Positions 54,992 to 61,670 of a stretch of DNA of 64,000 nucleotides are shown one piece after another. The position numbers and the translations under genes were made by a program. This DNA comes from Deltaproteobacteria bacterium (GTDB lineage: Bacteria; Desulfobacterota; Binatia; UTPRO1). Each line of letters begins with the position of its first letter. Position 1 is the first letter of the stretch. Under the pieces are notes generated by a model. It was not told the DNA's origin. It did no database searches and worked only from the letters and a program-made list of their open reading frames with translations. Location: the NCBI GenBank assembly GCA_020852955.1, contig JADYZW010000064.1:1-64000 (forward strand). The letters run 5' to 3'.

Positions 54992-55402
54992 ATGTCGAAC
55001 CCCGCAATGCTCCGTCGAGGGGACCACCGCTGGGACGACGCGTTCCCGCTCCTGCCCGAGCAGTTTGCCGAGACTACCCGGGTGCTCGAGGTCGCGGAAC
55101 CAGAACGTCGACTCCTGCTGGCGGTACTCTGCGACGCCATCGTCGTGTTCCAACGACGCATCGTCGGCACGGGAGGCTCACCGCGACGACCGAACGAGGC
55201 CGAGCGCTGGATCCTGTCGGACGACCGCCGCTGGAGCTTCTCGTACGTGAACGTGTGCGAGGCCCTCGGGCTCGCGCACGAGCCCCTGCGCCGCGCGCTC
55301 GTCGCCTGGCGTTGGCGCGTCGCGAGCGCGAGCCGGAGCCCGGCGGCCCGGAGGCGGCTCCTCGCCGGGAAGCAGCCGATCGCGCCGCCCACGTCGAGCT
55401 GA
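54992..55402 (+). CDS. conserved-looking soluble protein, unknown function
   Basis: 136 residues from ATG 54992 with AGAGAGGA upstream. Helical, Arg-rich, no TM segment. The pattern EAERWILSDDRRWSFSYVNVCEALG (positions about 69-93) followed by PLRRALVAWR reminds me of short uncharacterised proteins in deltaproteobacterial genomes; I cannot name the family. Aromatic and Arg residues there could form a small helical DNA-binding domain, but this is speculation. 73 bp after the CDP-alcohol operon, so it may be a separate unit. Confidence 0.62.
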   Translation: MSNPAMLRRGDHRWDDAFPLLPEQFAETTRVLEVAEPERRLLLAVLCDAIVVFQRRIVGTGGSPRRPNEAERWILSDDRRWSFSYVNVCEALGLAHEPLRRALVAWRWRVASASRSPAARRRLLAGKQPIAPPTSS

Positions 55403-55408
55403 CGCCGC

Positions 55409-55437
55409 TTCCTCGGGCACGCCGCCTGCGATAGAGG
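55409..55437 (+). promoter_or_regulatory. candidate leaderless-type promoter of the alpha/beta hydrolase
   Basis: TTCCTC (55409-55414), 17-bp spacer, TAGAGG (55432-55437); the -10 ends 9 nt before GTG 55447. The -35 is a weak match; the -10 and distance fit the window-wide pattern. Confidence 0.4.
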
Positions 55438-55446
55438 TCGGCGGCG

Positions 55447-56253
55447 GTGGAAGCCAGCGTCGACGGCATTCGTCTGCACTACGAGTTGGCCGGTGAGGCC
55501 GGTCCGCTCGTCGTGTTGACGCACGGGCTCGGCGGCCGCTTCGGCTTCTTCGACCCTCACGTCGAAGCGTTGACGCGTCGGTACCGCGTGCTGCGCTGGG
55601 ATCTCCGCGGCGCCGGCGGATCGTCGGCCCCCCCGGGACCGTACACGCCCGCGCTCTTCGCACGCGACCTCGCAGGATTGCTCGATGCGCTCGGCGAACC
55701 CTCGGCGCATCTCGTCGGCCATTCCGGCGGCGGCGTGGTCACCCAGCGCTTCGCGCTCGACTTCCCCCGGCGCGCATCCTCGCTGGTCCTCGTCAGCACC
55801 TCGAGCGAGGTCGGCCCCGTCGCCGCGGCGGCCTGGAGCCGCCTCGCCGACTCCGTCGAGCAGCGGGGGTTCGGATCGGCGGATCGCGATCCCGACCCGC
55901 GGGGCTTCGGCTCGGCGTTCGTGGCGGCACATCCCGAGATCGTCCGAGCCTTCGCCGAGCAGACGCGCGCGAACGACCCCCGCGCCTACGCCGCGAGCGC
56001 GCGCGCGTTCGGCTCCTACAACTTCACGAACGAGCTCGCGCGGCTCCACGCGCCGACGCTCATCCTGCAGGGACTCGCCGACCAGATGACGCCTCCGGGC
56101 GGCTCGGTCATCCTGTCGCGTCGGCTGCCGCGGGCGCGGCTCGTGATGGTTCCCGACGCGGGGCACAACCTCCCGATCGAAATGCCCCACCTCTTGACGA
56201 CTGCGATCCTCTCGTTTCTCGGCGGCCTCGAGCTGGCGGTCGCGACCGATTGA
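55447..56253 (+). CDS. alpha/beta-hydrolase fold esterase or lactonase
   Basis: 268 residues from GTG 55447. The nucleophile elbow is VGHSGGG near 93-99 (Ser96), the oxyanion strand THGLGG near 22-27, RWDLRGAGGSS follows strand 5, the acid Asp is in LQGLADQMTP and the His in DAGHNLPIE near 240. It belongs to the broad family of 3-oxoadipate enol-lactonase-like hydrolases. Cytoplasmic. Substrate cannot be assigned. Confidence 0.88.
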   Translation: MEASVDGIRLHYELAGEAGPLVVLTHGLGGRFGFFDPHVEALTRRYRVLRWDLRGAGGSSAPPGPYTPALFARDLAGLLDALGEPSAHLVGHSGGGVVTQRFALDFPRRASSLVLVSTSSEVGPVAAAAWSRLADSVEQRGFGSADRDPDPRGFGSAFVAAHPEIVRAFAEQTRANDPRAYAASARAFGSYNFTNELARLHAPTLILQGLADQMTPPGGSVILSRRLPRARLVMVPDAGHNLPIEMPHLLTTAILSFLGGLELAVATD

Positions 56254-56327
56254 CGCCACGCCCGTCAGACCCCCACGGTCTCCGTCCGCGCCCCCCGACG
56301 CTCCGGCGCCGAGGTCACGATCCGCAA

Positions 56328-56356
56328 TTGACCGCCGCCGCGACGGCGGCTATGCG
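56328..56356 (+). promoter_or_regulatory. leaderless-type promoter that fixes the start of the ACT-domain gene
   Basis: TTGACC (56328-56333), 17-bp spacer, TATGCG (56351-56356). The -10 ends 7 nt before ATG 56364. An in-frame ATG at 56352 lies inside the -10 box itself and so cannot be in the transcript if this promoter is used. Confidence 0.58.
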
Positions 56357-56363
56357 CGTCGCC

Positions 56364-56909
56364 ATGAAGAGCTGGTACGCGCTCTCCGCGATCGGCCGCG
56401 ACCGCCCCGGCATCGTCGCCGACCTCGCGGAGCTCATCTACGAGTGCGACTGCAATCTCGAGGATTCCAGCATGACGATCCTCGGAAGCGAGTTCGCCGT
56501 GCTGCTCCTCCTGTCGTCCGCGGGGTCCGACGCGGAGCAACGGCTCTCGTCGGGATGCAAGCGGCTCGAATGGGAGAAGCGCCTGACGGTGTTCTTCCGC
56601 CCGCTCGAGGGTGAGCCCGTTCCCTATGCGACGCGAGCCCGCGCGAGCCGCTACGGCCTGCAGGCCATCGGCGTCGATCGCGCGGGCATCGTCGCGAAGA
56701 TCGCTCGCTGCCTCGCCGATCACGCCGTCACCATCGCCGCCATGACGACGCAGTCGCGCCCGGAACCGGAAAGCGGGACGCCGATCTACACGATGCGCAT
56801 GGAGCTCGACGTACCGCAGCACGCCGACGCGGCCGCGCTCGCGAAGCGTCTGCTGGCGATCGGCGAGGACCTGCAGATCGACATCGCGTTCGACGCCGAC
56901 GCCCGCTGA
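56364..56909 (+). CDS. double ACT-domain protein, GcvR-like
   Basis: 181 residues from ATG 56364, chosen because the promoter excludes the ATG four codons earlier. Two ACT domains: SAIGRDRPGIVADLAELIYE (about 7-26) and QAIGVDRAGIVAKIARCLAD (about 97-116), each with the start of a ligand-binding loop. This layout is that of GcvR, the repressor partner of the glycine cleavage activator, or of related amino-acid sensors. No gcv gene is nearby, so the target is unknown. It converges on glutaredoxin with a 3-bp gap. Confidence 0.85.
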   Translation: MKSWYALSAIGRDRPGIVADLAELIYECDCNLEDSSMTILGSEFAVLLLLSSAGSDAEQRLSSGCKRLEWEKRLTVFFRPLEGEPVPYATRARASRYGLQAIGVDRAGIVAKIARCLADHAVTIAAMTTQSRPEPESGTPIYTMRMELDVPQHADAAALAKRLLAIGEDLQIDIAFDADAR

Positions 56910-56912
56910 CCG

Positions 56913-57164
56913 TTACGGCAGACCGGCGAGACCGCCCCGATCGGCCAGCGCGCGCAGCTCGGCGTATCCGCCGACGTGCGCGCCGTCGATGAAGATCTGC
57001 GGCACCGTACGGCGCCCGCCGGCACGCGCGATCATCTCGTCGCGCTGCGCGGGATCGCTTCCGACGTCGACTTCATCGTAGGGAATGGCGCGCTCCCCGA
57101 GAAGGCGCTTCGCTTGCACGCAATACGGACAGACCTGCGTCGTGTAGACGGTCACCCTCGCCAT
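56913..57164 (-). CDS. grxC: glutaredoxin
   Basis: 83 residues from ATG 57164. The redox motif CPYC lies at 12-15; TVPQIFIDG and GGYAELRAL are the cis-Pro and glutathione-binding parts. Reduces disulfides and mixed disulfides with glutathione. It matches the class I dithiol (GrxC) type in size and motif. Leaderless-type promoter, divergent from mazG. Confidence 0.94.
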   Translation of the reverse strand: MARVTVYTTQVCPYCVQAKRLLGERAIPYDEVDVGSDPAQRDEMIARAGGRRTVPQIFIDGAHVGGYAELRALADRGGLAGLP

Positions 57165-57171
57165 GCTGCGC

Positions 57172-57200
57172 AGCCTAGTCACGGCCCGAACCTCCGGCAA
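57172..57200 (-). promoter_or_regulatory. leaderless-type promoter of glutaredoxin
   Basis: TTGCCG (57195-57200), 17-bp spacer, TAGGCT (57172-57177) on the minus strand; the -10 ends 7 nt before ATG 57164. No ribosome site precedes the ATG. Confidence 0.55.
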
Positions 57201-57225
57201 CCGCCCGCGCGCGCCCGTTCGCGAG

Positions 57226-57254
57226 TTGACAACCCCTCCCGACCTCGGAACGGT
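57226..57254 (+). promoter_or_regulatory. candidate leaderless-type promoter of mazG
   Basis: A perfect TTGACA (57226-57231), 17-bp spacer, AACGGT (57249-57254); the -10 ends 6 nt before ATG 57261. The -10 is weak, but -35 and spacing are good. It diverges from the glutaredoxin promoter, -35 boxes 25 bp apart. Confidence 0.45.
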
Positions 57255-57260
57255 GACGCG

Positions 57261-58082
57261 ATGAGCCGTTTTCGCGAGCTGGTGGAGATCGTGCGGCGCC
57301 TGCGCGGTCCGGACGGATGCCCCTGGGACCGGGAGCAGACGCCGCAGAGCCTGCGCGGGTGCCTCCTGGAGGAATCGTACGAAACGCTTGACGCGCTCGA
57401 TCGCGACGATCCGAGCGACGTGCGCGACGAGCTCGGCGACCTACTCCTGCAGATCGTCATGCAGGCGGACATGGCCGCCGAGAGCGGCCGCTTCACGATC
57501 GACGACGTGATCGCCGGCATCATCAACAAGATGGTGCGGCGCCATCCCCATGTGTTCGGCGACGCGAAGGTCGCGGACACCGCCGACGTGCTCCGCAACT
57601 GGTCGCGCATCAAGAGCGCCGAACGCGCCGGCAAGGGGGGCAACGCGGACACCTCGATCTTGAGCGGCCTCCCCTCCGAACTGCCCGCCCTCCACGCCGC
57701 GCATCGCATCGGCGAGAAGGCCGCCCGCGTCGGATTCGATTGGCCGTCTCCGCGCGCCGCGATGGCGAAGGTCCACGAAGAGGTGGCGGAGCTCGAGGAG
57801 GCCTTGACGGAGGGCGTCCCGTCGCGAGTCGCGCACGAAGTCGGCGACGCCCTCTTCGCGCTCGCGAGCGTCTCCCGCCTCGCCGATCAGAACGCCGAGG
57901 TGAGCCTGCGCGAGACGCTGGCGCGCTTCACCCGCCGTTTCCGCGGCATCGAGCGCGCCCTCGCCGCCGCCGGCCGGGACATCCACGTCGTCCCGCCCGA
58001 CGAACTCGAGGCGCTCTGGGAGGCCGAGAAGGCCGCGGAGCTCGACGCCGATCGCCGGGTCCCCGGAGAGGGCCGGTCATGA
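57261..58082 (+). CDS. mazG: nucleoside triphosphate pyrophosphohydrolase MazG
   Basis: 273 residues from ATG 57261. Two MazG domains: the first has CPWDREQTPQSL and the metal-binding EESYE...DELGD helices; the second has EEVAELEEAL and HEVGDALFALAS. It hydrolyses (d)NTPs to monophosphates, cleaning the nucleotide pool. Two-domain length is normal. Its 3' end overlaps the convergent murJ gene by 6 bp. Confidence 0.94.
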   Translation: MSRFRELVEIVRRLRGPDGCPWDREQTPQSLRGCLLEESYETLDALDRDDPSDVRDELGDLLLQIVMQADMAAESGRFTIDDVIAGIINKMVRRHPHVFGDAKVADTADVLRNWSRIKSAERAGKGGNADTSILSGLPSELPALHAAHRIGEKAARVGFDWPSPRAAMAKVHEEVAELEEALTEGVPSRVAHEVGDALFALASVSRLADQNAEVSLRETLARFTRRFRGIERALAAAGRDIHVVPPDELEALWEAEKAAELDADRRVPGEGRS

Positions 58083-59729
58083 GGCTCGCGGCGCGATCCG
58101 GCGCTGCAGCCGCGCTACGATCGCGCGCCGGAACCGGGCCACCTCGCTCCCGCCGACGAGGGTCAACGCCGCACCGCACGTCGCTGCGCCCGCCGCGATC
58201 GCCAGCGCCAACCACGCCACCCTGACCGCCAGCGGCGTCGTGCCGTCGAACCATTCGACGCGGGCGACGATCGCGCGCACGACGGGGACCATCGACGCCG
58301 AGGCGATGGCCGTTCGCGCGGTCGAGCCGAGCCACGCTCCCCACGCGAACCCGCCGGCCCGCCGGCTCAGCAGCGCCGCAAGCATCACGAGGTTCACGGT
58401 GGCGGCGATCGAGGTCGAAAGGGCCAGCCCGCCGTGGCGGAGATCGAGGACGCCGACCGCGTGCGTCGCCGCCGTCATCGTCCGCCCGAACCACGAATCC
58501 GGTGGTCCCGTCACCGGACCGATCAACAACACGACGAAGAGCAGGTTGGCGACGAAGGCCGCGGCGGCCGTGAGCACCGGGGTGCGCGTGTCCTCGAGCG
58601 CATAGAACGCGGGGACCAGGACGCGGACGCACGCGACCGACCAGAGTCCGACGGAATACCAGCGCACGGCGACGGCCGTCGCGGCGGCGTCGGCGGGCGT
58701 GAACTGCCCCCGAATGAACAGGACCGACGTCAACGGCTCAGCAGTGAGCGCCAGCCCGACCGCCGCGGGAAGCGCGATCAGATTTACGAGACGGAGGGCG
58801 AAGGCGACCGTGTCGCGGAAGACCGCGACGTCGCGCTTGGCGAGCGTCGCGAAGCTCGGCAAGGCCGCCGTGCTCAGCGCGACGGCGAAGACGCCGAGCG
58901 GAAACTCGAACAGCCGCTCGGCGTACCAGAGGAAGGCCACGCTCCCCGCCGGCAGGAGCGAGGCGAACATCGTGCTGATCAGTACGTTGATCTGATAGAC
59001 GGCCGAACCGAACACGGTCGGCAGCATCAAGGCCCCGACGCGCTTGACCGCCGCGTGACGCGGCGCCCAGAGGGGGGAGAGCGAAATCCCCTGACGACGG
59101 AGCGCCGGGAGCTGCGACGCCATCTGCGCGACGCCGCCCAGGAGGACCGCCACCGCGAGGCTGTAGATTCCGAGCCACGGCGCCAACGCGGCCGTCGCGA
59201 CGATCATCACCAGGTTCATGACGACCGGAGACGTCGCCGGCGCCAGAAAATCTCGGAGCGCGTTCAGGACGCCCATCGCCGCCGCGACCATCCCGATGCA
59301 GAAGATGTACGGGAACACGGCCCGGGTGAGCCGGATCGTGAGCTCGAGCTTGCCGGGCACCACGGCGAAACCCGGCGCGAAAAGGCTCGTGATCGGACCC
59401 GCGAAGACGATCCCCAGCACGGTGATGACACCGAGCACGAGCGCCATCATCGTAAACAGCACGCGCGCCACCCGCTCGGCCTCGGCCCGCGGCCCGCGCG
59501 TCAGGTATCCGGTGAAGACCGGGATGAAGGCGGCGGTGGCCGCTCCTTCCGCCACGAGGCGCCGCAGCAGATTCGGGATGCGGTACGCGACGAAGAACGC
59601 GTCCGCGCCCGTCCCGGCCCCGAAGAGGTACCCGACGACGAGGTCGCGTGCGAGCCCCGTCACCCGCGAAACCACCGTCAATCCTCCCACCAGGCCTGCC
59701 GCCCTGGCGATCTGTCGCTTCTCGCTCAT
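58077..59729 (-). CDS. murJ: lipid II flippase MurJ
   Basis: 550 residues with about 14 TM helices, inner membrane. MATE/MOP-family flippase moving lipid II outward for peptidoglycan synthesis. Hallmarks are RVTGLARD near 22-29, GAGTGADAFFVAYRIPNLLRR near 37-57, and the FIPVF and YAERLFEFPLGVFA segments. The C-terminal 40 residues are basic. A TTGTTC-N16-TAGCAG pair upstream may be its promoter. Divergent from rpsT with 38 bp between starts. Confidence 0.94.
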   Translation of the reverse strand: MSEKRQIARAAGLVGGLTVVSRVTGLARDLVVGYLFGAGTGADAFFVAYRIPNLLRRLVAEGAATAAFIPVFTGYLTRGPRAEAERVARVLFTMMALVLGVITVLGIVFAGPITSLFAPGFAVVPGKLELTIRLTRAVFPYIFCIGMVAAAMGVLNALRDFLAPATSPVVMNLVMIVATAALAPWLGIYSLAVAVLLGGVAQMASQLPALRRQGISLSPLWAPRHAAVKRVGALMLPTVFGSAVYQINVLISTMFASLLPAGSVAFLWYAERLFEFPLGVFAVALSTAALPSFATLAKRDVAVFRDTVAFALRLVNLIALPAAVGLALTAEPLTSVLFIRGQFTPADAAATAVAVRWYSVGLWSVACVRVLVPAFYALEDTRTPVLTAAAAFVANLLFVVLLIGPVTGPPDSWFGRTMTAATHAVGVLDLRHGGLALSTSIAATVNLVMLAALLSRRAGGFAWGAWLGSTARTAIASASMVPVVRAIVARVEWFDGTTPLAVRVAWLALAIAAGAATCGAALTLVGGSEVARFRRAIVARLQRRIAPRAS

Positions 59730-59757
59730 TGACGACCCGGAGGTCGACTGCTAGAAG
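59729..59757 (+). promoter_or_regulatory. near-leaderless promoter of rpsT
   Basis: TTGACG (59729-59734), 17-bp spacer, TAGAAG (59752-59757). The start point would fall at about 59764, three or four bases before GTG 59768; no Shine-Dalgarno precedes that codon. The -35 box touches the start codon region of murJ. Confidence 0.55.
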
Positions 59758-59767
59758 CCCCGCCACT

Positions 59768-60040
59768 GTGAACAAGCACCCGTCGGCGCAGAAGCGCCAT
59801 CGTCAGAGCGTCAAACGGCAAGCTCGCAACACCGCGATCCGATCGCGCGTTCGCACCTCGGTGAGGAAGCTCCGCGAGTCGATTGCGGCCGGCAACAGCG
59901 CGGAGGCGACGGAGCGGCTCGTGAGCGCGTCGCGCGCCATCAGCAAGGCCGCAACCAAGGGCGTGTTCCACCGCAATACCGCCTCCCGCAAGATCTCGCG
60001 CCTCACGTTGGCCGTCCGCAAGCTGACCGCCAACGCCTGA
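59768..60040 (+). CDS. rpsT: 30S ribosomal protein S20
   Basis: 90 residues from GTG 59768. Basic three-helix protein binding 16S rRNA. Family features are NKHPSAQKRHRQSVKRQARN at the start, VRKLRESIAAGN, and GVFHRNTASRKISRLT near the end. Only one GTG is available and it lacks a ribosome site, so a leaderless or nearly leaderless mRNA is likely; E. coli rpsT also uses a non-ATG start (UUG). It is its own short unit, convergent with holA (20-bp gap). Confidence 0.95.
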   Translation: MNKHPSAQKRHRQSVKRQARNTAIRSRVRTSVRKLRESIAAGNSAEATERLVSASRAISKAATKGVFHRNTASRKISRLTLAVRKLTANA

Positions 60041-60060
60041 CCCGCCGATCGCCGTCGATC

Positions 60061-61062
60061 TCACGAGCGGCGTGGCGTCGTCGATGGACGCGCCGCGCCG
60101 CGACACGTCTGCAGCATCCAGAGCTCGAGGAGCACGCGCCCGTCGGAGCCGCTCTTCGCGGCGAGATCGATGTCGGCGAGTTCGCCGTACGCACGACGGA
60201 GCTCCCCGGCGCGGTAGGCCCTGAGGCCGCGCTGGCACGCGATGCGCTGGTAGGGAGCGAGCGCGAGCTCCCGCAGAGCCTCCTCGACGGTCCGACCACG
60301 AGCGACCAGCTCGGCGCCCGCGACGAGCGGCCGCAAGCTCGCCGCGAGCGCGCCGATGAGCGCGATGGGCTGCGCCCCTTCGTCGAGCGCGCAGCCGAGG
60401 AGACGCGTCGCGGCGGCGGCATCGCGCGCGCAGAACGCGTCGGCCACCTCGAAGTTGCCGTGCTCGCGCCCCGGAGCCGTCACGCGTCGCACGTCGTCGA
60501 CGTCGATCGCGCGCCCCTCGACCGCCGCCGCAAGCTTGTCGAGCTCGCTCGCGAGGAGGAGCAGATCGCGGCCGACGCACTCGAGCAGCAGCTCGCGGGC
60601 GTCCTCACGGATCTCGCGATCGCGCTCGCGCGCGAACGTATCGGCGAAGCCGCGCATCTCGCTCGTGCGCGGGTGATCCACCGGAACGCGCGTCGCGAGC
60701 TCGCGGCAGCGGGCGAAGAATCGGCGTCGCATGTCCGCCCCGCGCGCCACGATCGCGAGCGTCACCTGCGGCGCCCGGCGATCCAGCGCCGCGGCAAGAC
60801 GCTCCTGGCTCCGCTCGTCGAGGCTCTCGACGCCGCGTACGACGATCAACGTCCGCGCCCCGAAGAGCGAGGGGGTCTCGATCGCATCCGCGAGCGCGGC
60901 CACGTCGCATTCGCCCGCATGGTACCCGTGCACCGCGAGCGATCCCGCCCGCTCGAGGTTGCGGCGGATGTCGGCGAGCGCGCGGTCGGCGCGCCAGCCG
61001 TCGAACTCGCCGCGCCGCTCCTCGGCAAGGAGATAGAGCCCGCTCGCGCCCGTGGTCGCCAT
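60061..61062 (-). CDS. holA: DNA polymerase III subunit delta
   Basis: 333 residues from ATG 61062, overlapping the lptE stop by one base. Clamp-loader subunit that opens the beta clamp. The N-terminal domain has SLFGARTLIVVRGVE, typical of delta; middle and C-terminal parts have LLLLASELDKLAA and DVRRVTAPG. The usual N-terminal YLLYGDE-like start appears as LYLLAEE. The gene pair lptE-holA after leuS is a common arrangement. Confidence 0.9.
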   Translation of the reverse strand: MATTGASGLYLLAEERRGEFDGWRADRALADIRRNLERAGSLAVHGYHAGECDVAALADAIETPSLFGARTLIVVRGVESLDERSQERLAAALDRRAPQVTLAIVARGADMRRRFFARCRELATRVPVDHPRTSEMRGFADTFARERDREIREDARELLLECVGRDLLLLASELDKLAAAVEGRAIDVDDVRRVTAPGREHGNFEVADAFCARDAAAATRLLGCALDEGAQPIALIGALAASLRPLVAGAELVARGRTVEEALRELALAPYQRIACQRGLRAYRAGELRRAYGELADIDLAAKSGSDGRVLLELWMLQTCRGAARPSTTPRRS

Positions 61063-61670
61063 CAGAAGTCTTCCATGATCTGGTCGTAGACGTCCCGCGC
61101 CAGATTGCCGATCATCCGATCCATCGTCTCGCGCCGACGGAACTCCGCGAGCTGGACGTCGGTGAATCCCCCGAGATCCTCCGGGTTCAACGTCCCCTTT
61201 CGGAAGTCCGACGAGGTCGTCACGATGACCGACGCGATGCTCTCATAGTCGTCCGCGACCCGGAGCCCGCGCACCTTCCAGACGAGCGTCCCGGTCGCTC
61301 GCTGGCGCAGGTCTAGGTCGAGCGCAAGGATCGTCTGATAGATGAGGACCTCGTCGTCCCGGTTGAACGCGACGGGTCGATCCTCCGCGGCCTTCACGGT
61401 GCCCGTGAGCACCAGATCGCCCTCGTCGGGCTTCGCGACCTTCAGCGGACCGCGCAACACGAACTCCCGTTCGATCGCCATCGCCAAGCGCTTCTCGACA
61501 CCGACCTCGCGGGTCTCATTCGCGAACGGACGCACGCCGATCGTCCGGATGCCCGCGTCGAACGTCCGCCCGCTTCCCGCAAAGTGGTAGCCGCATCCCG
61601 CGCCGACCGCGAGGCAGACGCCGAGCGTCGCCCGCCATGCGATCCGTCGCCACGCGCCGCGCACCTTCAT
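61062..61670 (-). CDS. lptE: LPS-assembly protein LptE (RlpB) family
   Basis: 202 residues from ATG 61670, overlapping the leuS stop (ATGA). Signal sequence with Cys26 in GAGCGYHF as the likely lipidated residue, though the lipobox is not ideal. [24 protein letters not shown] and the C-terminal [14 protein letters not shown] fit the LptE family, the plug partner of LptD at the outer membrane. Its presence supports a Gram-negative envelope with LPS. Operon leuS-lptE-holA is as in many proteobacteria. Confidence 0.88.
   Translation of the reverse strand: MKVRGAWRRIAWRATLGVCLAVGAGCGYHFAGSGRTFDAGIRTIGVRPFANETREVGVEKRLAMAIEREFVLRGPLKVAKPDEGDLVLTGTVKAAEDRPVAFNRDDEVLIYQTILALDLDLRQRATGTLVWKVRGLRVADDYESIASVIVTTSSDFRKGTLNPEDLGGFTDVQLAEFRRRETMDRMIGNLARDVYDQIMEDF

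Noticed and set aside
58077-58082. Six-base overlap of mazG and murJ stops as a sign of frameshift
   Set aside because: Both proteins have normal C-termini; short convergent overlaps recur in this compact genome.
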